Assembly (NCBI GenBank): GCA_016800925.1
Contig: JABCPU010000070.1
Location: forward strand, 62,001 to 126,000
Direction: 5' to 3'
DNA length: 64,000 bases
Origin: Suillus spraguei
Taxonomy: Eukaryota; Basidiomycota; Agaricomycetes; Boletales; Suillaceae
The notes under the pieces are model-generated. The model made no database searches. It was not told the origin of the DNA and worked only from the letters and a program-made list of their open reading frames with translations. The position numbers were made by a program, and so were the translations under genes. Each line of letters opens with the position of its first letter. The stretch's first letter is position 1. Shown piece after piece: positions 1-11,394 of this stretch.

Positions 1-988
1 CACCAGACCGACGCACAAATTGCGAATACTTGAATGGTGCTCGGCGGTAAGAGTAAGCTCCGGCTTCCGAGTAAGAGGGCCGACCGCCATCAGATTTCAA
101 TGGATCAATCAAAGAATCGTCTTCCAGTACGAATTTCGAAAGCATCCTGAGGAGCAAGGAAGGACAAGCAGCGCAGCAGTAAACATCTCTCCTCATTGTG
201 CCGTCCGTGTCATTACTCTAAGGCACAGCGGGTAAGCTCAGTTGTGGTGCGCACTGGATTTTTGGAAGCTTCAAGTTGTGCCGTACGATTGCGGAAGCAA
301 TTGTAACCACGATAATAGCGGGAATAATCATGAACTCCAGGTTACGCTCTTTGGTTGAACTCGGGCGAAGACTTCCTAGCAACTTGAGGGCGACACTGTC
401 CGATAACACTGTGCAGCAGTAAGTTGGATTCTACTTGCGCCTTGACCGATTCACGGCCTCCTGTTATCAAAACCCAGTCACGGTAAGTCAGACTCAAGTC
501 GGAGGTATTCAACCAGTATCCGTACTTGCAGTACTGAATCACTGGGAGTTATCGCAGGATGCTTCACGTCAAAGAAGGCTAGGGTTATTACAAGATGATC
601 ATCTTAGTGCCGATGGCCAGCTAGGCTCAAGGCGCTTTGATCATCAAGTGGTACTACAGGTGTATAGGGGCGCGACACATTTTCACCGGGTCGTTTCAAA
701 TTCGGGCTTGATGCCAGGTGTAGGATTAACATAAAACAAAATGGTACACTCGGCATTGCTACCCTTGGATCATTGGCAAGTAGAGCTACAAGTATTGATT
801 GAGGGACAACGAGGGACGGTCAAGGCTAAGGACTCACGCATCTCGGCAATTCGACCAGTATTCTCCATGAGCCATGCGACTCAAATCAATCTCTAGCCCA
901 CTGGGAATAACAAATACCGTCCCCGGAGAGTAAAATGGTTGTTGTTGGGAAGGGGGTGGTATCCAGAAAAGCAGCCGACGATCAGCTC
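1..988. other. No gene recognised (left edge, downstream of NLR-1)
   Basis: The longest open frames here are about 60-100 codons, overlap one another on both strands and show no motif I recognise. The stretch lies 3' of the minus-strand NLR gene and may hold its 3' UTR plus unrelated intergenic DNA. I can support nothing more. Confidence 0.4.
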
Positions 989-1000
989 CTACAATCCAAC

Positions 1001-1075
1001 ATCATCTTTCAGCCTGAGCAAATCAAGATCATCTTCCAGCCTGAGCAAATCAAGATCATAATCCAGCAAAAAAGG
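1001..1075 (-). repeat. 27 bp minisatellite in the NLR-1 tail
   Basis: Two 27 bp units (1001-1027 and 1028-1054) differ by one base, and a third partial, decayed unit follows. On the minus strand they encode an acidic leucine repeat around DLDLLRLED at the extreme C-terminus of NLR-1. The unit length keeps the frame, so it extends the protein without breaking it. Confidence 0.85.
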
Positions 1076-1257
1076 ATCATTTTTCGGCCAACTAGGATAG
1101 TAATGAGAGGTGCGCTCGACTAACTCAGCAGTGTTATGCAGTGCATGCTCCAAGCTTGATGCGAAGCAAATAGCACGATTGTTGCAAGTATTGGTTGGGA
1201 TGGTAGTCTCTTGTTTACAAGGTGGGGGGCGACATTTATCAAAAGGGGATGCAAAGG

Positions 1258-2395
1258 AGGGGATTTCAGTGTGCTCCTGGAATTTCCGCTCAATCGCTGC
1301 ATCCCACAGCCGGAAAGTGGAATCATTTGAACCAGATACGATGCGAGTGCCATCGGGGGAGAACGAGACTGACGAAACCAGCAAAGTGTGCCCTCGGAAG
1401 GGCTCACCCAATGACAGCCCCGTCGCTGCATCCCACAGCCGGACAGTGAAATCTGAAGAACCAGACACGATGCGAGTGCCATCGGGGGAGAACGAGACTG
1501 ACCAAACCGAAGAAGTGTGCCCTCGGAAGGGCTCACCCAATGGCAGCCCCGTGCCACATCCCACAGCCGGATAGTGAATCAAAAGAACCAGACACGATGC
1601 GAGTACCATCGGGGGAGAACGAGACTGACCAAACCGATCAGTGTGCCCTCGGAAGGGCTCACCCAATGGCAGCCCCGTCGCTGCATCCCACAGCCGGATA
1701 GTGGAATCTTTTGAACCAGACACGATGCGAGTGCCATCGGGGGAGAACGAGACTGACAAACCGATTCAGTGTGCCCTCGGAAGGGCTCACCCAATGGCAG
1801 CCCCGTCGCTGCATCCCACAGCCGGATAGTGGAATCTTGAACCAGACACGATGCGAGTGCCATCGGGGGAGAACGAGACTGACAAACCGATTCAGTGTGC
1901 CCTCGGAAGGGCTCACCCAATGGCAGCCCCGTCGCTGCATCCCACAGCCGGACAGTGGAATCTCTTGAACCAGACACGATGCGAGTGCCATCGGGGGAGA
2001 ACGAGACTGACCAAACCGAAGAAGTGTGCCCTCGGAAGGGCTCACCCAATGGCAGCCCCGTCGCTGCATCCCACAGCCGGACAGTGGAATCTTGAACCAG
2101 ACACGATGCGAGTGCCATCGGGGAGAAGAGACTGAGACCTCAGTGTGCCTCGAAGGGCTCACCAAGGCAGCCCGTCGCGCATACGCCGGAATCTGAACCA
2201 GACACGATGCGAGTCCATCGGGGAGAACGAGACTGAACCGAGTGTGCCTGGAAGGGCTCACCCAATGGCAGCCCCGTCGCTGCATCCACAGCCGGACAGT
2301 GGAATCAAGAACCAGACCGATGCGAGGCCATTGGGGGAGAACGAGACTGATGAAACTGGTGCAGTGTGCCCAGTGATCACTCTCTGAATAGCCGT
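1258..2395 (-). repeat. Nearly identical tandem WD40 repeat array of NLR-1
   Basis: About nine units of roughly 126 bp (42 codons) read in the minus strand as WD40 blades. Each contains SPDGTRIVSGS, RLWDAATG and GEPFRGHT. Differences between units cluster right after GHT and right after VSGS; the rest is almost invariant. In HET-E-type receptors such arrays are known to be homogenised by unequal exchange while ligand-contact positions diversify. Between about 2110 and 2330 several units have lost single bases and one unit is partly deleted, so the array cannot be read in one frame. Confidence 0.9.
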
Positions 2396-5300
2396 CCAGT
2401 TCACAAGACGTCCACGCATCAGACGAAGGGTGTTTGGAAACCCTGCATTAAACTTGTGGCTATGGTGGATTTCATAGGTGAAAACGGCAGCGCTGATACA
2501 TAAAGGTGTGGCGTGCTGTGCAAAATTATCCCACCATAGAGTTGGACGAATCTCTGCACATCCATTGCACTGGACAACAGGTTTTCATAGCCCGATTGGT
2601 TCTGTGTTCACGCGTAAGCACTTCGCCTGACACCACAAGGTGACTTTGATCTCACCTCCAGCCACTGGGAATGAGTGGAAGCACGGCAACCGCGCTGCCG
2701 AGTGCATTGAGGAGACCGAGTGCTTCAATCCAGAACAGTAGCCGCTCGTTGTCGAATAGTGATTCTATTTCCTTTGCAAGCTCCGCGTCGAAGTCCGTTG
2801 CTCGGACATGCGTAGCCCAAAATTGACAGGAATAGGACAAATGTGGGGGAATGCATGTTGCGACTCGATGCGGCAGCTCGGCGTCTGCACTATTGGGGAG
2901 GTATGAAGACTTTAAATCACACATATTGAAGCGAAGGTCTTCTTCCATCACTCGAAGCGACGCAAAAGCAAGATCCCGTTGCGAGTTCGACATCTCTACG
3001 AAAAACTCTCCGCTGGATGATTTGTCTGTCAGGAATTCCCGGAAGGATGCGTGAAGTGGTCGGATGGGGTTGGATGGGCTGGTGGTGCCGCTCAGTAGCG
3101 ATCCCATATGTTCTACCACGACTTCCACGTTGTAACGCTCCCTTTCGTCTGGAAAATGGCTCCGCATGGTATTCAAAGCATCTAAAGGGAGGGGTTTGGC
3201 TGAGCCAGTATTTGTCCCATTACGGAATGAAACCTTGCTAGCGCTTGCTGATAGTCGTCTTCTGTCGTGTGTCTGTCCTCCGCATGTTTTCTCCTAAAAT
3301 GAAGCTATACATGCTATACAACAAGTTTTCCCGCTTTCTATGGTTGTGGGATCCCACGACAGCATTGAAACGTTCCATTGGGTATGAACCAGGAGGTCGT
3401 TGTTGAATGTATTTGCATGCGAGACGCGCCCACTCAAATAGTCCTCCAGCTTTGTCAGCGAGGTCTCCAAACTCCTTGTCCTTAAGGTCGGGCAGATTCT
3501 TCAGCTCGTGAGACACAAAATCATGGATGTCTCTCTTCGAGATTGCTTCTGGGATATCGTCCATGGATAACCGTAGGATATGCGAGCACCCCGAAATCCA
3601 TCTTCAATATCACGAAGTGGGCGAGAGGTGACAATAATCCGAAAGTTGGATGGGAGGTCTGTGATTTTGGGAATACCTTCGCCCTCCAGTTGTCCTGCAA
3701 GTATGCGGAGAAGGTCACGCCGTGTCTCGACTCCGCCGCTCTCGTCTAGTGCTTCAATGACGATCAAAACGGGGTCCACACTCGACCCAGATAACTTCTT
3801 CAGCGGTTCCATAAGCAGCTTGCGCCACTGCCGGTAATATCTTTGTGTTCTTGAGCGCACTGGCATTTTTGACTGCATTGCCAATGTTCGTCTGACCTCC
3901 GGATCATGGTCAGCGAGATCGCAAGCGATGGTGGAGAAGACTTTTTCATGACGCTTGTCGGTTTAAGGTCGAGTCCGGTCAAAGCAGAAACACGAACCAA
4001 GCCTCCCAAGTCATCGAACCAGTAGCGACTGTGTGAGCGATGGCTGATTTGCCCGTGCCTGCAGGGCCAGATAGCCACAGCACGCGCTGAGCAGTATCGC
4101 CACCGTCTTTAATCCAATCTGTGATCTGGAGAGAATGGCCGTCCGTGTCCCTGGAAGGCATTGTTTCGTGGTATTTAGACCCGCGCCCTCTGCGTAAAGG
4201 ATACGCTGAGATCCAATTGGTCACTCAGCTCGTTACCTGAAGCATTATGAGTGGACGGCAAGTCATGATACGTCTGAATCCTTACTCGTAAACCGGACGA
4301 GATCGCTATGTCCCGAACAGCTTGGTCCCGAAATTGTTGCATAAGGTCATCCAAAGCCTTGTTATACCGTGTAATCACATCATCCGTCTCCGAGACAATA
4401 TTTTTCCCTAGTCTCTCCCTGCGATAATGATATAAGATTCACAATATGCGCAGTGCAATAGATCGACGACTCACAAAAGCTCTTCTTGAGTAGTCCCTGA
4501 TGAAACGCGCGCACTCTAGAGTCTGCTGGGCAATCCGTCCAGCGATGTCACGTTTGGATGAGATCTTGCTGAGTGTGTCGTCTTGTGACATGAAGCGGTA
4601 AACTTCTTCTAATTTCTCGAAAGAGATTGTACCGATTGGTCGCGTTCTGTTTGAGTGAGAATAATCTGCATAGGGTCAACACTGCTGAACAGGAGAGCGA
4701 AACTCCACATACTGTGGATGCAGCAGACAGCATGCCCAGCACCGCCTTTGCGTAAGGATGTACCTATGCAACTCAATTAGCTTACTTCCGACGTAGAAGA
4801 GTGGTCCATACATTCGCAAGATCCCTAATGACAGTGTCAAAAATCTGAGTGGTTGAAGATATGTGGCTGGAAATTATCGGCAGCAGAGAGATATTTGGGC
4901 CATCATTGGCTGCGGACGCCACAGAAGTGACACGTTTCCCGAGCAGTCTCATATTTTCTATACCCTCACGGGCATCACGAAGTTCATCATCAACTAATTG
5001 TGAATTAGGAATCTCTTCCACGCCAGGAGAGGCGTCGAAACCCGCATGACCATCAGAATTTAAAATAAAAACTAGATCATTCGGGTAAATACCTTCGAAG
5101 CAGGTTCTCCGGGCCTCCTTCGTTCGCACAGCCACTGGGATTCTCAGATGTGGCAGGCTTGTCATCATCAGCAGGATGCAGACACGACACATCCTTGTAA
5201 CCTCAGACGAGTTCAAGTTCAAAATAATGACTCCTACCTCAACACTGTGATTCGATGAAGCGCCTTCATGATCGGCGTTCTGGACAGTAGGTTTTGGTGG

Positions 5301-5729
5301 CGGGAACGCTTGAAATGTTTCTGCACAATATCAGCCATATTCCAGTTTCTAGCATTCACGTCGACGTACAGAGACTTTTTAATCACATTCTTCTCAAATT
5401 TCTGGAGGGTTGAGGAATCTGCTACGGGGCTGTCCTGGGTGAAGATGCGTCAGAGGCAACGCGATGTTATTCTCGTCGAAAGCGATCCCGAGAGAGCAGG
5501 TACCGAGCTCTCACCAGGAGGTTCAGAGGCTTGTGGAGAGACTTGTCTGTTGTCTTCGCTCATTGTGAACGTCCAAGGTTGGGACAGATGGGTGAGAAAT
5601 AGATGGAGGGGAAAGAAGACCTTTTAACGTGTGCCGAAACCCTTGACACAAGCCTCAAGATAACAAATATACACGAGCCTAATCATGTTACCATGCGGCG
5701 GGCTGTGCAAGTGCTAGCCTGGAAAGGCA

Positions 5730-6806
5730 TTATCCATCATGGAATAAACTTGATTCACAGGTGACCAAGTTACATATGTGTATGGAACAACGCTGGTAAT
5801 TGTCAGGCTGAACTTGAGCAGAAATATTTAGATGATAGGTGGAGCAACTACATTTGTATATAACGCAAGTTAGTGTGAAGTTTGAAGCGCAAAGGAAGCA
5901 ATGAGGCTCACCGTGAGAAATGTATAAGCAGAACTGGCTGCCGATGCGGCCAACGACCCGCTCACTCCAAAGAGTAGTGCATGCACTAAGCCAAAGCAAA
6001 CAATCCACTCGACTCGGAAGTGTGCGATTCGTGCCAACCTGGTAAATAAGGCAGGAGAAACGACGGTATGATTTTCTCATTGTAGCGTTCACCATCTCCC
6101 ACAAATTCCCAGAGTTTGCGGCAGACTTGAATGAAGATCGTTACCTTCGCTTTGGTAGTGGCAGTAACATGTCCTGCAAGATACCTGCCAATGCGCCTTT
6201 TAAGTATAACAGAGAAACAAGAGGCCATACACACTTACCTTTTGACCCTTGGCTTAAATGGATTGTGTCTTGGCAGCGATCACGATACTTCCCGGTCGAC
6301 AAATGCATACTGTCCTACTAGGTGTTCGACCAAGATATTGGTCTTGGAATGTGAACTCGATATAGTTTGCGCAATACTGCTTGTCCACCTGCCTCGAATG
6401 TGAGCATACCTGAAACCGAAATTGCCAAGAATGCAATTACTTTCATCACGGTCACCTCGTCATTGTTCTTTATTCCAAACGCGTCTGCGATACTCTTTGG
6501 AAAGGAATTTAGGCCTGTCTGAGCGCGGCTTCACGGTGACCGAGGCAGAACAGGCACCCGCAATGGGGGTTTCAGGTAGCCTTCGTCCTTTGGAACCATG
6601 AATAGATACCCAGCAATAGCACTTCTTGTCCTGCAGTCCGAGACCTGTACTATGTCTCCTTCCGGTCGTGTACCCATGAATGGAGAACTTTGGAACTTCG
6701 GAGGTTGTGATGGCGGTCCTGAGGGAGATGACGAAGGATTGAATATGTAGTGTTGAACCCTCCGATCGAACGCTTGCGCATGACCGTCCGGTTGGACTGT
6801 GCTCAT
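5730..6806 (-). CDS. Doubtful small gene, possible membrane protein
   Basis: On the minus strand an ATG at 6806 opens a 91-codon frame rich in Ser and Pro with no recognised domain. Further 60-125 codon frames follow down to 5730, separated by candidate GT-AG introns. One frame near 5950-6030 reads as a hydrophobic stretch (EWIVCFGLVHALLFGV) that could span a membrane. I could not join these pieces into one convincing protein and recognise no family. It may be a decayed gene or chance frames. Confidence 0.25.
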
Positions 6807-7153
6807 GACATTTTGTTGTTCGTCCGCGGTGCAGAATAGTTAGTTATGACTGACAAAAACTCCTGGCAGAAGATAAAGCTAAAAGCGGATATGCGCTTCA
6901 AGTTAGTTCCGAACTCAGACCGTGGTTAGACGTCAAAGAGTCGGTTGCAAATTGTCAACCACGCCCCGCTATATATTGTTACCAAGAGCTGCATAAAGTA
7001 TACTAATAATAAATCATTTTTCAACCTTCTTGCTCTAATCCTCCATCTGAAAGGCTGCCAGCTGCGGTGCACTAGGCGTTTTCGTCTCGGTTAAAATAAT
7101 TTCACGGAGGCTCATCACATTCTTTGAACACCCACACTCTTTTTTTCAGAGTC
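6807..7153. other. Intergenic, no gene seen
   Basis: This AT-rich spacer lies between the doubtful minus-strand gene and the hypothetical gene starting at 7154. I see no ORF, RNA gene or repeat in it. It probably contains the promoter and 5' UTR of the gene on the right. Confidence 0.4.
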
Positions 7154-7765
7154 ATGTCCATCACTACTCGCCTCGAGGATGACCATGAAGTGGCGACCAC
7201 CAAGCTCTCGTCTGAGCATCATGATACCCCATCCCCTAACCCATCATCGATCTTCCTAACCATCCCGAACTCTAATTCATCAAGCCCCTCTCATTCTTCA
7301 CTGGGGCACATACCGACTGTCAAGTTCGCGCCACTTCCATCGCCAGACCCTAACCGGAAGCGTTCGACTTTGCCACTCGGGGTGGCGGCCCGTTCGAGGA
7401 GAAGACATCCCGCGCGTGAAGGTCGCCAACAAGGACGGCCTTTGTGGAACTACGATCCTGCTGCAGACCCACTGCTTGAGGATCCACTTGTAACCTTTGG
7501 GAAGTTTGTGAAAAGTACAACCAAAAGCCTATGGCGGCGCGTGAGAGAGAGGAATGAGCTTATGAATCAGGTGGAACCTGTCCAACATGATCAGGATGAT
7601 GTCCTTGACATCGGACCAACGACTGGTCAGGAGCAGCTGGTAGAAGTGTTGCCAAAGCACAGACAAGCAGTTGTCTCACAGAAGGGCGGTGCTGAGTGCC
7701 AGTGGCGGTGGAGAAGGAGTACGGGCAGTATCACTAGTATGCCTTCTAGTGCAGGTTTACATTAA
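7154..7765 (+). CDS. Hypothetical basic Ser/Pro-rich protein (203 aa)
   Basis: A single-exon frame of 203 codons from ATG 7154; the frame is open slightly further upstream but only from a non-ATG codon. The first 70 residues are Ser/Pro-rich and probably disordered. A basic patch (VKFAPLPSPDPNRKRS, then RSRRRHPAREGR) and a segment containing KSTTKSLWRRVRERNEL follow. I remember similarly organised unnamed proteins (acidic/Ser-rich head, KFAPLP-like motif, basic SLWRR-like helix) from Agaricomycete genomes but cannot give a function. No signal peptide or membrane segment is visible. The gene is uninterrupted, which argues for a functional product. Confidence 0.55.
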   Translation: MSITTRLEDDHEVATTKLSSEHHDTPSPNPSSIFLTIPNSNSSSPSHSSLGHIPTVKFAPLPSPDPNRKRSTLPLGVAARSRRRHPAREGRQQGRPLWNYDPAADPLLEDPLVTFGKFVKSTTKSLWRRVRERNELMNQVEPVQHDQDDVLDIGPTTGQEQLVEVLPKHRQAVVSQKGGAECQWRWRRSTGSITSMPSSAGLH

Positions 7766-8701
7766 TTGATTGATTTAATGTGATCTTCCATGCAGATAAG
7801 TAATCTGTACGAGGCGCTCTACTTGCTAGTAGAGGTTTTCAGTGTTGTACTACTACATTTTATGAGTGATAATACTGTTGCCAACCATTATCATTCAATG
7901 GGTCTGCACACCTCATCGAGAGCTCGGCCTTGGCCAGTTTGTCCGTCGTGGACGTTGCTAAGAGTAGTAGATTGGCTTACCGATCAATCACCGGTGAGAA
8001 AAGAATTGGACCACATGATTGAATCAACGGTACCATCAAATGAATCATTTCTCGCATAGGCTACACAGCAAAGTAATGTAGTCTATCTTGCATATACGTA
8101 CTATATGCACATACTCCATGTAAATTTTGATCGACGTTGAATAAGAAAAAAAATGAGGGAAACCTGTCATGACATGCCTAATTTTGTGTCATTAAAATTT
8201 GTACCTGATACTCGACATGTTCGTTGAACTATATAGTACTGACATTGAGGATTTCCAAGGAAAAATGAGTTCATGTACACAGTGTAGCAAGATGTAGTTC
8301 ATTATTGTTCGCTTCAAGTTCAGGTCCTCGAAAAATTACAGGGAATATATATCTTCAGAGGTACTACATAGTACAAGTCTATAGGCAACACAAATTATGG
8401 TCCCACATGTACATGTAAAAGCACCGCAATCAGCTCAATCACCCGCAAGAATTCACCGGTTCATGATGTGTGCCGGGAATAAGAATAGCTAGCGAAGCAG
8501 TGCATTCGTGCCTTCGAATTGCACAAAAGTAACCTTTGCTCAACTTTCTACCTTTGTTTCATTCTCCTCACGTCTTCCTTGTTTGTCCATCGCTTACTTT
8601 TTCTTTCTTTGGGCTTTTTGGACCCGATTTTTTTTCGTTTTTCTTCTACCCTTTGCATGACCCTCGGTGTTACACTTGCTTGATTCTTTTGCCCAGGGAC
8701 C
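7766..8701. other. Intergenic, no gene seen
   Basis: Only an 89-codon frame without recognisable features (7790-8059) is present. The last 150 bases before 8702 are T/C-rich, as expected of a fungal 5' UTR and promoter for the membrane-protein gene on the right. Confidence 0.4.
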
Positions 8702-10375
8702 ATGTCTTGCACTCCGTCTGCCACTGCAACGGAGTACACTACCATCACTACATCTACGACCTCTACGTCGTTCTCACAGAGTGTAGTGAACAACCAGGAC
8801 ACAGTCACGACAATTATACAACAGACTTGTATCGCCACTGGCACCTTGAGTGGGTCAAATAGTACAGGTTGCCTCACGAGCGCAGCAGTTACGCAAGTCA
8901 CCACCATTGGAGGTGCGTAGTTCAGGTCGTACCTGCTTCCCTTCTGCCGTCGCACCGCGGTGTTGTGTGCCCGCTTTGACGGCACTGAATGCTTCTACCT
9001 ATCCCGGTTATTTTGGGCATCCTTCGCTTCTGAACGAGCGCTGATGGTTGCGTTCTTTCTATCTAGGGGGGGCTGTCACCACGCAAGTACCCATAATCGT
9101 GACGGTTCCAGTCACTCAGACTGAACCAAAGAATACGCTCTTTGCCTCTTGCTCTGATGGTACCACGCCATCGCAGACATCTACATCTACATCTACAACT
9201 AGTCAATCAAGTTCTAGTTCAACCTTTACCCAGTGACAACGTCTGTGCTGGTAGTGACCACACCTTCACCGTCCGTTATCACCCAATCATCTTCTACAAC
9301 TCTTTCGAACGGTGATGTGATTGCGACTGTGGTCACTACAACGTCTACGCTCCCAGTATCCTCTATTTACGTACCATCTGTGATATCAAGCCCAACTCCC
9401 TCAAGTACTCAAAGCGGGAGTGGGTCAGGCACGGATGTTGCCCCCATAGTCGGAGGCGTGCTTGGCGGCTTTTTTGGTTTGATTGTGCTCGTGAGCGCTT
9501 TGTGGTACTTCTGGTAATTTTCGTCACCCTAGCACTTGTTTCTCGGATTTACGTTTCTCTTTCCTTCCAGCCGTAGACGCAGATCTTGGGATGATATATT
9601 CGAGCAAGAAGCTCTTGGGGACGATGAATTCGATTCTCCTATCGCTCTGCGCCGTGACCGCAACAGGAACAAGCTAGATCTCAGCGCTGAGCCTAAACCA
9701 TACCAGTACGGTCTCGTCGGTCATGTAACGCCGCCACCAGGGTCTGGGTCCCTGTCGAGTGCACACCAATCTCATAATCCTTCATTCAGCAATTCCGTGG
9801 CAAGTACCCACAGCCGCAATACGTCAGTCACCCCTTTGCTTGGCATTAGTTCTGCGCCCGGGAATGCTTCAAAGGCTTCCATCTCAGGGTCCATGCATGC
9901 AACGCAGACTGCTGCTGCGCAGAGGCATCTCAGTGCGACGTCCCAGTCGACATCCCAATCCTCCATGGGCCCTCGGTCGGCGTCTGTGGTTTCCACCAGT
10001 AATAGCGCGACCCCTTTGTTAGATGTATCCGGGTCTTCCTCAGCTTCGTCGAGCAACCGTGTTGATGAGCTTGGCGCATTTGATCCGCTCAATCGCACGG
10101 GAAGCCCTGCCCCTGTGATCGACAGACGGGTTTTGCAAGTCATCAGTGATGACCCTCAGTCGGCCAAACCCAGTGCTAGTCCTGCTCCGGTTCCTGTTCC
10201 TGTTCCTACTCCTACTCCTGCTTCTTCTTCATCTGCGCCTGCCAGACCGCCCCGTAAACGTGCCCCTAAAGCAAAACGGTCTAATAGCGTTGTCGTGCAT
10301 ACAGACGCCGGTTTGGTTTCTCCCAGCACGGGTGGTACTACGGCAAACGAACCCCCACCCTACTCAAGAGAATAG
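8702..10375 (+). CDS. Mucin-like single-pass membrane protein (Mid2-like architecture)
   Basis: Four exons give one open frame: 8702-8912, 9067-9159, 9234-9513 and 9571-10375. The ectodomain is almost entirely Ser/Thr (TTSTTSTSFSQ, TQSSSTTLS) with a few Cys, so heavy O-mannosylation is expected. One membrane span follows (PIVGGVLGGFFGLIVLVSAL, about residues 170-190), then a basic stop-transfer CRRRRSWDDIFEQE and a long Ser/Pro-rich cytosolic tail with EPKPYQYGLVG and a Pro-Val/Pro-Thr run, ending EPPPYSRE. The EPPPYS end resembles a PPxY-type site for WW-domain ubiquitin ligases. This layout is shared by fungal wall sensors of the Mid2/Wsc kind and by many unnamed basidiomycete proteins. A cleavable signal peptide is not obvious at the N-terminus, so membrane orientation is inferred. 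Confidence 0.75.
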
Positions 10376-11394
10376 TTCACTCCCCTTGCGTAAAACAGTC
10401 CATCGAGCAGTGACCTATTACCTTTACTATCCCTACCCAATGGACTTACGATGACCGTACTACACCACCCACGCTTTCACGTTCTCCATGCCTATATACA
10501 GTTGTTTGAACGTAGCCTATGGACAACTACACGCTCTAATCGTCCGATTTATTCTGCCCTCGGAGTGGATAGATACGAATTATATGCCAGCGCTGTTTAT
10601 CTTGATACAAGTATATCCACTGACCCTGGCCCGGACATTGCGGACACTTGTACTTACTTCCATCTTCTTCAACACAACACCTGTCTTCGATCCCATAGAT
10701 GAAATGCCTTGTCATTCGAGCCGGTGATCATCCATCGTTTGTTGGGGAAAACTGCCGCTGTCCTTCCGCGTCCTTCATAACCTCTGAACTCTCACAGGGG
10801 TACAGTTATTAGATAAACTTCATCGTAGCCTCAGAGTATAAGCGGTCGGTCGACTCGGTCACATAGTATTACTGTAAATTGTAATTCGGGAAGTGCGGCA
10901 ATTTTTGAGGCTATATGTAATCCACATAGCCATCAACATGTGTTGTACTACGTCCACTGGGCAACGCAAGACTGACAACGACAAACATCGCGCCAACAAC
11001 AAATTGGATGAGCCAGCGAAAAGTTGTGGTACTTTCCAGCTCCGCGATTGAAGTATTTTTAATTTTGATTCCGGGTACCACTTACGTAAGTGTGGGTGAA
11101 GCATTGTCTTCGCTCTTTTTGTTCAAGGAATCCTGCGTGGACTTTCTCGAGAACAATAAGGTTGGGAGGTCAATGGTCCATCCACAACAGTCCAAACTAC
11201 ATAAACCGTTGCTCCCAGCTCCTGCAAATGTATTCCATCCCCCGCCTCGTTTCTTTCATTGCTTTCAATACCGGTGCTGGGCCACCTGCTCATTCATTCA
11301 CTCAAGACACTCTTGCAACTGATATCCTTTCAAGTCAAACGGTCTACGACTTTCATTATCTCCTAGACAACATCAATCCTTTTTATTTCTCATA
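10376..11394. other. Intergenic, no gene seen
   Basis: Several overlapping frames below 105 codons occur, none with a motif. A pyrimidine-rich stretch ends just before the ATG at 11395 and probably belongs to the promoter and 5' UTR of the tetraspan gene. Confidence 0.4.

Larger units (their letters stand above)
989..5563 (-). pseudogene. NLR-1: disrupted NACHT-WD40 (STAND) receptor gene
   Basis: This is a fungal NOD-like receptor of the HET-E class: an N-terminal region, a NACHT NTPase and a C-terminal WD40 sensor, a family known for heterokaryon incompatibility and proposed innate immunity. On the minus strand a likely ATG lies at 5563. The N-terminal exons contain a helical stretch ending DLMQQFRDQAVRD near 4330. 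The P-loop GPAGTGKSAIAHTVA is near 4060, Walker B LIVIEALDESGG near 3760, and HASFREFLTDKS, typical of the post-NACHT region, near 3030. About nine WD40 units follow from about 2395 to 1260, then an acidic repeat tail ending at 989. The frame breaks repeatedly, near 3985, 3870, 3560, 3255 and 3195, and several times in the WD40 array, nearly always as single-base slips without new nonsense codons. Aligned to NLR-2 (16.8-22.0 kb) the domain order is the same. I read it as a pseudogene or an error-laden copy. Exon borders in the N-terminal part are approximate. Confidence 0.8.

Noticed and set aside
1110..2387. Several plus-strand ORFs of 60-150 codons with repeated peptides across the NLR-1 array
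   Set aside because: They are antisense shadows of the WD40 repeats; the minus strand encodes proper blades with SPDG, RLWD and GHT.
1258..2395. Regular ~126 bp repeats as a CRISPR-like or satellite array
   Set aside because: Unit length equals one WD40 blade and the repeats are coding; there are no spacer-repeat alternations.
9160..9233. Apparent frameshift or stop in the mucin-like gene at 9234
   Set aside because: A canonical intron GATG|gtacc...acccag|TGAC of 74 nt restores the frame exactly.
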